NCBI RefSeq assembly: GCF_000194155.1 | Contig: NZ_GL877882.1 | Coordinates: 72,233-136,232, forward strand | Reading direction: 5' to 3' | Length of the DNA stretch: 64,000 bases | Source: Saccharopolyspora spinosa NRRL 18395 | Lineage (GTDB): Bacteria; Actinomycetota; Actinomycetes; Mycobacteriales; Pseudonocardiaceae | Shown here: positions 44,778 through 52,496 of the stretch, piece by piece | Position numbering within the stretch: the first letter of the stretch is position 1 | How the letters are laid out: each line of letters begins with the position of its first letter | The notes under the pieces: generated by a model | Database searches by the model: none | Told to the model about the DNA's origin: nothing | What the model saw: only the letters and a program-made list of their open reading frames with translations | Translations under genes and position numbers: made by a program

Positions 44778-45971
44778 TCAAGCTCCGGGCCGGCCGGTTC
44801 GGATGATCAAGGCATCACCTTGTCCTCCTCCGCCGCACAGCGCGGCTGCACCGACTCCGCCGCCGCGGCGCCGCAGTTCGAGCGCGAGGGAAAGAACCAG
44901 GCGCGCACCGCTCATTCCGACCGGGTGCCCCAGCGCTATCGCACCACCGTTGACGTTGACCTGGTCCGCCGACACGGCCAACTCGCGTATCGACGCGATC
45001 GCGACTCCGGCGAAGGCCTCGTTGATCTCCAGCAGGTCGAGGTCGGCGACTGTCAGCGATCCGTCGCGGCGCAGCGCGTCCCGGATGGCGTTGGCAGGCT
45101 GACGCAGCAGCGATGGATCCGGACCCGCGACGGTTCCGTAGGCGCCGATCTCCGCCAGCCACGGCAGGCCCAGCGCCTGCGCCCGGTCCTTGCTCATCAC
45201 CACTACCGCGCATGCGCCGTCGGACAGCTGTGAGGACGACCCTGCCGTGATCGTGCCATCCTCGGCGAAGGCTGGCCGCAACCGCGACAAGTGGGCGGCC
45301 GTCGTCTCCGGACGAATCCCCTCGTCCTGGTCGACGACCGTCTCGTTACCCTTGCTGGACACGGTCACCGGCACGATCTCCTCGGCTAGCCGCCCCTCCT
45401 TCGTCGCCGCGGCCGCGCGCGTGTGCGACTCGGCGGCGAACGCGTCCTGCTCGGCCCGGCTGATTCGCATCGTCGCCTGGTACCGCTCGGTCGCCGCGCC
45501 CATCGATACCCCGTCGAAAGCGCAGGTCAACGCGTCGACGTCCAGCGCGTCCACCAAACCAGTGCCGCCATAACGGAAGCCCCGCCTAGCCCCGGCCAGC
45601 ACGTGTGGCGCGCTCGTCATCGACTCCAGGCCGCCGGCCACCACTGTCTCGTACTGCCCGACGGCGATGAGCTGGGCCGCCTGCGCAATCGCCGCCAGCC
45701 CCGACAGGCAGAGCTTGTTGACAGTCGTCGCGGGGACCGTCATCGGGATGCCCGCGCGGGCAGCGGCGAGCCGGGCCGGATTCGGTCCTACACCGGCCTG
45801 CACAACCGTGCCCATGATCACCGCGTCGACATCGGCACCGCTGAGGCCAGCACGCGCCACGGCCTCCTGGATCGCGATACCGCCGAGCGCAGGCGCTGTA
45901 TGCGCCGCGAGCGCGCCGAGCAGCCGCCCGACCGGAGTGCGCGCCCCTGCCACCACTACTGCTTCCGCCAT
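44778..45971 (-). CDS. Acetyl-CoA C-acyltransferase (thiolase)
   Basis: 397 residues. The nucleophilic cysteine is in 'NKLCLSGLAAIA', the His in 'GGAIALGHPVGMSGAR' and the second Cys in 'AALCGGGGQGDALI'. 'NEAFAGVAIAS' is the NEAF motif. It cleaves 3-ketoacyl-CoA at the end of beta-oxidation. GGGAG precedes the ATG, and the crotonase gene lies 45 bases upstream on the same strand. Confidence 0.95.
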   Translation of the reverse strand: MAEAVVVAGARTPVGRLLGALAAHTAPALGGIAIQEAVARAGLSGADVDAVIMGTVVQAGVGPNPARLAAARAGIPMTVPATTVNKLCLSGLAAIAQAAQLIAVGQYETVVAGGLESMTSAPHVLAGARRGFRYGGTGLVDALDVDALTCAFDGVSMGAATERYQATMRISRAEQDAFAAESHTRAAAATKEGRLAEEIVPVTVSSKGNETVVDQDEGIRPETTAAHLSRLRPAFAEDGTITAGSSSQLSDGACAVVVMSKDRAQALGLPWLAEIGAYGTVAGPDPSLLRQPANAIRDALRRDGSLTVADLDLLEINEAFAGVAIASIRELAVSADQVNVNGGAIALGHPVGMSGARLVLSLALELRRRGGGVGAAALCGGGGQGDALIIRTGRPGA

Positions 45972-46016
45972 TGTTTTTCTCCCTTCACGACGGTCAAGGA
46001 CTGCAACACCTGGCTG

Positions 46017-46763
46017 TTACCGCGCCGAGCGGGACCGCTCCAGCGCGCCGAGATACCCGCTAATGGCCTGCTGGGTGTCGGTCGAGGACCACATCGCCAA
46101 GACGGCCTGATCATCTTCGCTGCGCGCCGCGATCCGGTCGCGTGCCGGTTGCTGGAGTTGCCTCTTGCTGAACGCGAACACTTCGGCCGGGATTCGCGCC
46201 ATCCGCTGCGCATGTCCGACCGCCGAATCCAGCAGGGCAGCTGGCAGCTCGATGTGGTCGATCAGCCCGATCGACCGTGCCTGTGGCGGGTCCAGCAGGG
46301 CCGCGGTGAGCACCAGTTGACTAGCCACAGGGCCGACCGCATGCCTGATGATCTCCAGCGCGCTGGTGGGAAATGGGACGCCGACGCTGAGTTCGGCGAG
46401 CCCGATCGTGCCCTGCGACATCACCCGCAAGTCGCACGCCGCCGCCATCACGCACCCGCCGGCGATCGCATGGCCGTTGGCGGCGGCCACCACGGGACCG
46501 GGTCGGTCGAAGATCGCCAGGAATGTCTCGGAGAGGGCGGGCAGGAACTGCTCGACGTAGGCCGTGCCGCCGTCCAGGATCCGCCGCAGGTCGACGCCCG
46601 CTGAGAACGCCGTGTCGGTCCCGGTAAGCACCAGTGCCCGTTCCTCGTCGATCTCGTGCATGGCAGCTGTGATCGCCTGCAGCAGGTCGAGGTCAAGCGC
46701 GTTTACCTTGCCATGCCGGAGCCGCACGACCGTGACTCCGGACCGTTCCTCGATGTCCAGCAT
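46017..46763 (-). CDS. Enoyl-CoA hydratase/isomerase (crotonase family)
   Basis: 248 residues. 'VTVVRLRHGKVNALDLDLLQ' gives the N-terminal strand, 'TAFSAGVDLRRI' the first oxyanion segment, 'GHAIAGGCVMAAACDLRVM' the second, and 'IGLAELSVGVPFP' the next helix. AGGAGG lies directly upstream of the ATG. It is transcribed with the thiolase, and the two would carry out the hydratase and thiolysis steps of beta-oxidation. Confidence 0.9.
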   Translation of the reverse strand: MLDIEERSGVTVVRLRHGKVNALDLDLLQAITAAMHEIDEERALVLTGTDTAFSAGVDLRRILDGGTAYVEQFLPALSETFLAIFDRPGPVVAAANGHAIAGGCVMAAACDLRVMSQGTIGLAELSVGVPFPTSALEIIRHAVGPVASQLVLTAALLDPPQARSIGLIDHIELPAALLDSAVGHAQRMARIPAEVFAFSKRQLQQPARDRIAARSEDDQAVLAMWSSTDTQQAISGYLGALERSRSAR

Positions 46764-46833
46764 GATGCCTCCTGATCCAGGCGAGGTGAACTACGAAAAT
46801 CCCTGCGGTGCAGGGAAAGTTGGTAAAACTCGG

Positions 46834-47079
46834 CTAGTCGGTGGTCGGCTCCGCCGTCGGCTCGCTGAGGGGAGCCCGCAGCGCCGCGCGCCATGCCGAG
46901 TTCGGCCGCCTTAGCCTGGAACACCAGTGGGCTTTGTTGATCTTCGTGACCGACATCCACCACTCCCCGGGCGCGATGAACCGGACTTCCCGCGCGTCGC
47001 GCTCGGGATAACGGGTGGCCGACCGCACCAGTAGGTCGCCGACGCCCAAGACCTCGGCCCATTGCCCGTGTTCACCCAT
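46834..47079 (-). pseudogene. Acyl-CoA ligase collapsed by internal deletion
   Basis: 81 codons. The first part, 'GVGDLLVRSATRYPERDA', is the N-terminus of an AMP-dependent ligase. It is joined directly to 'VRFIAPGEWWMSVTKINKA', the A10 C-terminal motif. The expected final 'FQAKAAELG' is in another frame. Some 400 residues are missing between the halves. It lies upstream of the crotonase-thiolase pair, suggesting a former ligase-crotonase-thiolase operon. Confidence 0.7.
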
Positions 47080-47229
47080 ACTGATCTCCAGTCACCGACG
47101 CTCGCTGGTCTATCGCGCAACGCATTCCCTGCGGTCGCCGTTTCTTCGCCTTGTCACACACTCGTTTTGTGTGCGGCACGCACCTCGCCCTGAACAATTC
47201 CCGCGGGTCGAAGCAGGTAGAGTTTGGAC

Positions 47230-47925
47230 ATGGCCAACCCCGCTAAACGCCCTCCCGAAGCCACTCGAAGCGGCCTCAGCCAGCGCCGCCAGAGTGCACA
47301 AGTCGAGGGGGGTGCCGCCTACCGGGCGAAGCGCAACGAGCTGCTGCAAATCGCCGGCGAAGTGTTCAAGGATAAGGGTTACGAGGCAGCGACGCTCAAC
47401 GACATCGCCGCCCGCTTCGGCACCGACCGCGCCGCAATCTACTACTACTTCGCGAGCAAGCAGGAGCTCTTCCAGGAGGTCTTCCAGGCCACTGCGAAGA
47501 AGGTCCTCGACGACAACCTCGCCGAGGCCACCCGCATCGCCGGCCTCGACATCGACGCCCATCAGAAGCTCCACCGCCTCATCGAGTTGCAGATCACCTC
47601 GTATGAGGCGAACTACCCGTATGTCTATGTCTACATTCAGGAAGACATGGGAAAGGTCGCCTTCCAGACCACTTCTTGGGCCAAGGAAATGTTCCGAAAG
47701 ACCCGCCGTTTCGAACAGATCGTCACTGATGTCATCACGTCCGGCGTGCGCGAAGGAACATTTCGCGACGACCTGTCCGTGCCGCTGGTCGTGAAAGCAT
47801 TGTTCGGAATGGTGAACTGGACCCACAGGTGGCTCAAACCAGGCGACCGGAAATTCACCGCGCAGCAGGCCATCGACACGTTCTCTGCACTCCTCTTCGA
47901 CGGCTTGCACCGCACATCCGAGTAA
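47230..47925 (+). CDS. TetR-family transcriptional regulator
   Basis: 231 residues. A basic N-terminal tail precedes the helix-turn-helix at 58-77 ('NDIAARFGTDRAAIYYYFAS'). The all-helical ligand domain includes 'LIELQITSYEANYPYVYVYI' and 'VKALFGMVNWTHRWLKPGDR'. I chose the ATG at 47230; a TTG six bases upstream is also in frame. It is the only intact copy of three related regulators in the window and the only intact TetR in the island. It is therefore the best candidate to bind the repeated 18-bp palindrome. It is probably a repressor released by a CoA ester or pathway intermediate. Confidence 0.92.
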   Translation: MANPAKRPPEATRSGLSQRRQSAQVEGGAAYRAKRNELLQIAGEVFKDKGYEAATLNDIAARFGTDRAAIYYYFASKQELFQEVFQATAKKVLDDNLAEATRIAGLDIDAHQKLHRLIELQITSYEANYPYVYVYIQEDMGKVAFQTTSWAKEMFRKTRRFEQIVTDVITSGVREGTFRDDLSVPLVVKALFGMVNWTHRWLKPGDRKFTAQQAIDTFSALLFDGLHRTSE

Positions 47926-48045
47926 CGGAGGCGGCGGTGCGCCGTCTACCCGGGAAGGTTGGCGGCCGCCGGCTCCTTGTCCGGCGAGCACGCACGAAGC
48001 CTGCTTGCGAGCGAGGTTGCGACGTCCTCCGACGGGCCGGACGTG

Positions 48046-48375
48046 GATCGCCAGGTACCGGTTGGTGTTGCGCGCCCAGCGTTCCCGGTCGGCGACCGGG
48101 TCCGGCGCTTCAGGCTTTCCCGGCCGGTCGATGTCGTCGCCCGCGCGGAATCCCTTGCCTGCGCCACGGATACTGATCACGGTGCCGCCGGCATGCGCCA
48201 GCTGTTCAAGGGCATCGAAAAACGCGCCGAGCATTGCGTTGGACAGGGCATTCGCCTTCGCCGGCCGGTTCTGCACGATCCAGCTGATCGGCCCGCGATA
48301 CTCGACCAGCATCTCCCCGTACTCCGGCGGTACCGCCTCGTGCTGCCCACCGTGCCGGTCGGACACTGCGGTCAC
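48046..48375 (-). pseudogene. Truncated crotonase, near-copy of the 27891 gene
   Basis: About 110 residues align with the N-terminal part of the 27891 crotonase: 'GPISWIVQNRPAKANALSNA' and 'PDPVADRERWARNTNRYLAI' against 'GAISWIVLNRPDKANALSNA' and 'ADPVADRERLARNVNRYLAI'. The conserved Cys in 'GKGFCAG' is Arg here. Similarity stops abruptly at 48046, losing the second oxyanion segment, so it cannot be active. Confidence 0.75.
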
Positions 48376-48745
48376 GACTCTGCGTGTCCGATCGGGATCT
48401 GCTTATTGATGTCGATGTACACGACGCCGTCAGCTCGCGACTCGCGGCGAGCGAAGCGCCAGCCGTGGTCGTGTCCGGACCGAGGTCGACGACGACGTCC
48501 GACGTGGTGGCTGGTCGCGGCGGAGAAACTACCGATGCCGCCCGTTTTCTCCCGGTACGCCGCATGCCCTTCCGCGCCGAAGCCCTGCCCGTAGGCCACG
48601 TAGCAGTCCTCGGTGAACAGCGTCGCGATCTCGTTGGCGTGGCTCATGTCGAGATGGAAGGCGTAGTCGGATGGCGGGCGGTGGACGCGCTCGGTCTCCA
48701 CCAGTTCGGCGACGAGTGCCTCGGTCGGTTGTGGGTCGTCGTCAC
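48372..48745 (-). pseudogene. Broken SnoaL/NTF2-like gene
   Basis: The minus strand encodes 'ELVETERVHRPPSDYAFHLD', 'ATLFTEDCYVAYGQGFGAEG' and 'FSAATSHHV', then loses the middle strands. 'DVVVDLGPDTTTA' appears in another frame. The reading resumes with 'WRFARRESRADGVVYIDINK', ending at 48372. It matches the 30753 SnoaL-like protein. Deletion and frameshifts make it a pseudogene. The upstream boundary is approximate. It overlaps the truncated crotonase by 4 bases. Confidence 0.65.
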
Positions 48746-48858
48746 AGTTGTCTCCGGATCGACTGGGTGGCGGCGATGACGTTGCGCACTCGCAGGACCG
48801 ACCGGTCGGCGTGCGGATCGGTAACCGCCTGCTCCGCGGAGCAGGTGCTCCGGACACT

Positions 48859-48876
48859 ATCTACATATTCGTAAAC
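48859..48876. promoter_or_regulatory. Candidate TetR-type operator (minus-strand side)
   Basis: On the minus strand it reads GTTTAC-GAATAT-GTAGAT. It lies about 110 bp upstream of the broken SnoaL-like gene, whose promoter it would have controlled. Confidence 0.6.
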
Positions 48877-48946
48877 TTTCAACAGGGCACTTTGCGCCAC
48901 ATCGTCCCGCCTGATCTTCTTGTCTGCTCTGATCCATCAGGCAGCA

Positions 48947-48983
48947 GTTTACATAGACGTTGACAGTTTACGTTGATGTAGAT
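48947..48983. promoter_or_regulatory. Tandem candidate TetR-type operators upstream of the flavin reductase operon
   Basis: Sites 48947-48964 (GTTTAC-ATAGAC-GTTGAC) and 48966-48983 (GTTTAC-GTTGAT-GTAGAT) lie head to tail with a one-base gap, centres 19 bp apart, about 130-165 bp before the flavin-reductase ATG. This is the densest copy of the island palindrome. Confidence 0.65.
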
Positions 48984-49113
48984 AACTTTGTAGTACCGAT
49001 CACATCAAAGTTCGCCGGCCGCCACCTACGAGACCGGGTCAATGCCAGATGGACGCCGCTGCGGGATCCAAGCGCAACAGCAGCCAGAACGACTACCTCG
49101 AAGGAGAAGGTCG

Positions 49114-49611
49114 ATGGTCGAGCTCGAACCCAGCAACGGCGACCCGGCACAGCTGCGCCGGGTGTACGGTTGCTTCCCCAGCGGCGTCACCGCGGTCTGC
49201 GCCATCGAGGACGACACGCCGGTCGGGATCGCGGCCAGTTCGTTCACCTCGGTGTCGCTCGATCCGGGCCTGGTGTCGGTGTGCGTGCAGAACACCTCGG
49301 CGACCTGGCCCCGGCTGCGCACACTGCGCAGGCTCGGAGTCAGTGTGCTCGCCGAGGAGCAGAACAAGGCCTGCCGGACCCTTTCGCTCAAGACCGGTGA
49401 CCGGTTCGCCGACTGCGAGTGGAGCGCCAGTGCCAACGGCGCGGTGTTCGTGCACGGCGCCGTCGCCTGGCTGGACTGCTCGATCCACAACGAGGTGCCA
49501 GCCGGCGACCACACCATCGTCCTGCTGAACATCCACGCCCTGCGCGCGGAGCCCGACCGCGCACCGCTGGTCTTCCACGCCAGCCGCTTCCGCCAGCTCG
49601 TCGCGGTCTGA
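49114..49611 (+). CDS. Flavin reductase (FMN-binding split-barrel type)
   Basis: 165 residues. 'RVYGCFPSGVTAVCAIEDDT' and 'IAASSFTSVSLDPGLVSVCV' are characteristic of the HpaC/flavin-reductase-like domain, with 'GDRFADCEWSA' and 'HNEVPAGDHTIVLLNIHAL' further on. It supplies reduced FMN to partner monooxygenases. AAGGAGAAGG precedes the ATG. First gene of a series ending in three luciferase-like monooxygenases that need such a partner. Confidence 0.9.
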   Translation: MVELEPSNGDPAQLRRVYGCFPSGVTAVCAIEDDTPVGIAASSFTSVSLDPGLVSVCVQNTSATWPRLRTLRRLGVSVLAEEQNKACRTLSLKTGDRFADCEWSASANGAVFVHGAVAWLDCSIHNEVPAGDHTIVLLNIHALRAEPDRAPLVFHASRFRQLVAV

Positions 49612-49628
49612 GCCGAGAGGACTCCACT

Positions 49629-50768
49629 ATGGACATCGCAACTGCCCCGCCCCGAAAGACCGTGGAGACCGCGATCGCCCAGATCTCCGAGGGAAGACCA
49701 GTGGTCGTCGTCGACGACCAGAATCGGGAGAACGAGGGGGACCTCATCTTCGCCGCAGAGCTCGCCAGCCCAGAGCTCATGGCGTTCCTGGTCCGGCATA
49801 GCTCGGGGTTCGTGTGCGTCGCGCTGCCGCAACCGGACTGCGACCGGCTCGTGCTGCCGCCGATGCACCACACCAATTCCGATAGGTTCGGCACTGCGTA
49901 TCGGGTCACGGTCGACGCCGCGTCCGGGATCGGCACCGGCATCTCCGCTCGTGACCGCGCACGCACCGCCCGGCTGCTCAGCGATCCGGGCGCTCGGCCC
50001 GCAGACTTCACCCGCCCCGGCCACGTCGTCCCGCTCGCCGCCCGCCCCGGCGGCGTGCTCGAACGCCAGGGCCACACCGAGGCCGCCGTCGACCTGACCC
50101 GCCTGGCCGGGCTCCGGCCAGCCGGCGTGCTGTGCGAGATCGTCAGCACCCGCGAACCGCACCGGATGGCCCGCCGCGACGAGCTCGCCGAGTTCTGCGC
50201 CAAGCACGAGCTCGTCATGGTCGGCATCACCGAGCTCGCCGCCTATCGGCAGCTGGTCGAGCGCCGGATCGAGCGGGTGACGTCGATCCGGCTGCCCACC
50301 GAGGCCGGGCCCGTTCACACCGTGGGCTACCGGTCCACCATCGACGACACCGAACACCTCGCCCTAGTCACGGGTCGCCTCTCCGGAGAGCACGACGTCC
50401 CAGTACACATCCACGTGGAGTGCCTGTTCGGTGACGTTTTCGGTTCCTCGCGGTGCGGCTGCGCCCGCCGCCTCGACGCCGCGATGCGCGAGATCACCGC
50501 GCGCGGGCAAGGCGTTGTGATCTACCTACGGCCCGGCGGCCCGAGCACCCTCCAAACCCTCCAGGTACGCGACACCTGCCACGTCCACTCCCGCTGCGAC
50601 GAGGTCCTGGAACTCGCTGACCTCCGCGGTCTCGCCGTGCAGATCCTCCGTGATCTGGACGTGCGCGGAATCAGGCACCTGCACAACCCGCCGTCGGTGC
50701 GCGCGGCCTTCGACGAGCTCACCCCGGACGCGGGCGGGCACGCCGCGCCGCCTGGCGAAGTCGCATAG
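49629..50768 (+). CDS. RibBA-like protein: DHBP synthase with degenerate GTP cyclohydrolase II domain
   Basis: 379 residues. Residues ~1-205 are 3,4-dihydroxy-2-butanone-4-phosphate synthase with intact motifs 'VDDQNRENEGDLIFAAE' and 'GGVLERQGHTEAAVDL'. Residues ~210-370 follow GTP cyclohydrolase II. The zinc site ECLFGDVFGSSRCGC is kept. The catalytic segment that normally reads EGRGIGL after 'VVIYLR' is replaced by 'PGGPSTLQTLQ', and the downstream Asp/Arg motif is altered, so this half is probably inactive. It lies 17 bases behind the flavin reductase. Likely boosts flavin supply for the luciferase-like enzymes. Confidence 0.9.
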   Translation: MDIATAPPRKTVETAIAQISEGRPVVVVDDQNRENEGDLIFAAELASPELMAFLVRHSSGFVCVALPQPDCDRLVLPPMHHTNSDRFGTAYRVTVDAASGIGTGISARDRARTARLLSDPGARPADFTRPGHVVPLAARPGGVLERQGHTEAAVDLTRLAGLRPAGVLCEIVSTREPHRMARRDELAEFCAKHELVMVGITELAAYRQLVERRIERVTSIRLPTEAGPVHTVGYRSTIDDTEHLALVTGRLSGEHDVPVHIHVECLFGDVFGSSRCGCARRLDAAMREITARGQGVVIYLRPGGPSTLQTLQVRDTCHVHSRCDEVLELADLRGLAVQILRDLDVRGIRHLHNPPSVRAAFDELTPDAGGHAAPPGEVA

Positions 50769-50818
50769 CACCACTGGACACGACCTGTCGCGGGCCGAAT
50801 GAAGAAGGAGACGCCCCA

Positions 50819-51973
50819 GTGAAGTTCCACCTCATGCAGACAGGCGTGATCGGCCGCCGACACGAGCTTGAGCAGGGCATGGCCGGCCAGCGCCCGGATC
50901 TCTACCAGCGCTATCTGGAAGAGGTGAAGGGCTACGTCCAGCTCGCCGACGAGCTCGGCTACGCCAGCTACTGCTCACCCGAGCACCACCTGCAAATCGA
51001 GGGCTTCGAGATCACCAACCACCCCGGCATGTGGGGTCTTTTCGTTGGCACGCACGCGAAACGGATGAGCGCCGGAATCCTCGGCTACGTCCTACCCACG
51101 CACAACCCGGTCCGGGTCGCCGAGGAGATCGCCACCCTCGACCATATGCTGCAAGGGCGGCTCATCGTCGGCTTCACCCGCGGCTACCACGCGCGCTGGG
51201 TCGACGCCTACGCCGCGGTCCGCGGAGTCGGCGCCACGAACGTCACGCACGCAAAGGCAAAAAACGAGCAGGACGCGATCAACCGGGAGATCTTCGAGGA
51301 GTCCGTCCAGGTCGTCAAGAAGGCCTGGGAAAACTCGATGTTCTCTCACAAAGGAAAGTACTGGGAGTTCCCGCCAGAGGGCGGCTCGGCTGGACACCCG
51401 GGTTACGCCGAGTTCGGTCAGGGACAGGACGAGAACGGCATCGTCCGGGAAATCGGCATCGCGCCCAGGCCCTTCCAGAACCCGCATCCCAAGATCTACG
51501 GCGCCTTCGCCTACAGCATGCGCACGGTCGACATGTGGGCGCGGGAAGGCGGCAAGCAGGTCGTGTTCGCCACTGACCTCGACTTTTGTGAGGCGCTGTG
51601 GAACCGCTACGCCGAAACCGCGAAGAAGGCCGGCCGTGACGTGCTCCGCGAGGAGATCGGTGCGTGGGGCGGGTTCCTAATCCTCACCGACGACAAGGAA
51701 CAGGCCGCGCAGCTCGAGGCCGAACACCGCTGGTTCTGGGACAAGTGGTTCATCCCGCACGGCCAGCAGTTCCCCAACGTGCTCATCGGCACCGCCGACG
51801 ATATCTCCCGGCAGATCGAGCAAGCCCACGACCGGCTGGGCTTCAATGAGTGCTTCCTCATGTTCGGCCAGGGACACCTCGAACCTGGCCGCAACAACGA
51901 GGAACTGGTCCGGTTCGCCGAAGAAGTCGCGCCCCGCTTCGCCACTAAAGACAGCGACGGAACGCTTGTCTGA
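50819..51973 (+). CDS. Luciferase-like (LLM) flavin-dependent monooxygenase
   Basis: 384 residues with the bacterial-luciferase TIM-barrel pattern: 'YVQLADELGYASYCSPEHHL', 'GILGYVLPTHNPVRVAEEIA', 'LDHMLQGRLIVGFTRGYHAR' and 'ADDISRQIEQAHDRLGFNEC'. It starts with GTG at 50819, with GAAGGAG upstream. It needs reduced FMN, presumably from the flavin reductase two genes upstream. It is distinct in sequence from the other two LLM proteins here. It could be a hydroxylase, epoxidase or type II Baeyer-Villiger enzyme. Confidence 0.92.
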   Translation: MKFHLMQTGVIGRRHELEQGMAGQRPDLYQRYLEEVKGYVQLADELGYASYCSPEHHLQIEGFEITNHPGMWGLFVGTHAKRMSAGILGYVLPTHNPVRVAEEIATLDHMLQGRLIVGFTRGYHARWVDAYAAVRGVGATNVTHAKAKNEQDAINREIFEESVQVVKKAWENSMFSHKGKYWEFPPEGGSAGHPGYAEFGQGQDENGIVREIGIAPRPFQNPHPKIYGAFAYSMRTVDMWAREGGKQVVFATDLDFCEALWNRYAETAKKAGRDVLREEIGAWGGFLILTDDKEQAAQLEAEHRWFWDKWFIPHGQQFPNVLIGTADDISRQIEQAHDRLGFNECFLMFGQGHLEPGRNNEELVRFAEEVAPRFATKDSDGTLV

Positions 51974-52002
51974 TCGTCGCTGATCATCATGAGAGGACAA
52001 CG

Positions 52003-52407
52003 ATGCCGAGCACCGAAGCGAGCAAGGAAACCGTCGCGCAATTCCTCAAGATCTTCTCGTCCGGGGATGTCGGGAAGATCCTCGACGTCCTCAGCGACGA
52101 CGTCACGTGGTGGGTATCGGGCCGCCTTGACGGCATGTCGGGGTCGTACGACAAGACCGGGTTCGCTCAACTGATCAGTGGCGTGGCCGACGTCTATGTC
52201 GATCCACTGAAGATCACGCCGATCTCGATGGTCGCCGAAGGCGACAAGGTCGCCGTCGAGGCCGACTCCTACGCCCAGCTCAAGGACGGCCGGGTCTACA
52301 ACCCGCGCTGCCACTTCCTCTTCCAAGTCACCCCGGACGGGCGCATCGCCCTAGTTCACGAGTACCTCGACACCCAGCACGCAAAGGACATTTTCTTCGC
52401 GGGGTAG
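52003..52407 (+). CDS. SnoaL/limonene-epoxide-hydrolase-like protein
   Basis: 134 residues. It is a compact NTF2-like fold: 'ETVAQFLKIFSSGDVGKILD', 'LSDDVTWWVSG', 'VAEGDKVAVEADSYAQLKDG' and 'YNPRCHFLFQVTPDGRIALV', ending 'EYLDTQHA'. Several small enzymes (ketosteroid isomerase, limonene-1,2-epoxide hydrolase) share this form. Its place between two luciferase-like monooxygenases suggests it processes their product, but the reaction is not certain. GAGAGGA precedes the ATG. Confidence 0.87.
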   Translation: MPSTEASKETVAQFLKIFSSGDVGKILDVLSDDVTWWVSGRLDGMSGSYDKTGFAQLISGVADVYVDPLKITPISMVAEGDKVAVEADSYAQLKDGRVYNPRCHFLFQVTPDGRIALVHEYLDTQHAKDIFFAG

Positions 52408-52496
52408 CGAACCGGCCCCTGCCGCTGGTTCACCGCACGCCGTTTGCAGCAAGGCAACTGAACAACGAAGTCCAGCCGAGCCAGGAGAGAGCAAAC

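Noticed and set aside
47110-48045. Continuation of the truncated crotonase frame on the minus strand
   Set aside because: The frame stays open, but crotonase similarity ends at 48046 and the remainder is antisense to the intact TetR gene.
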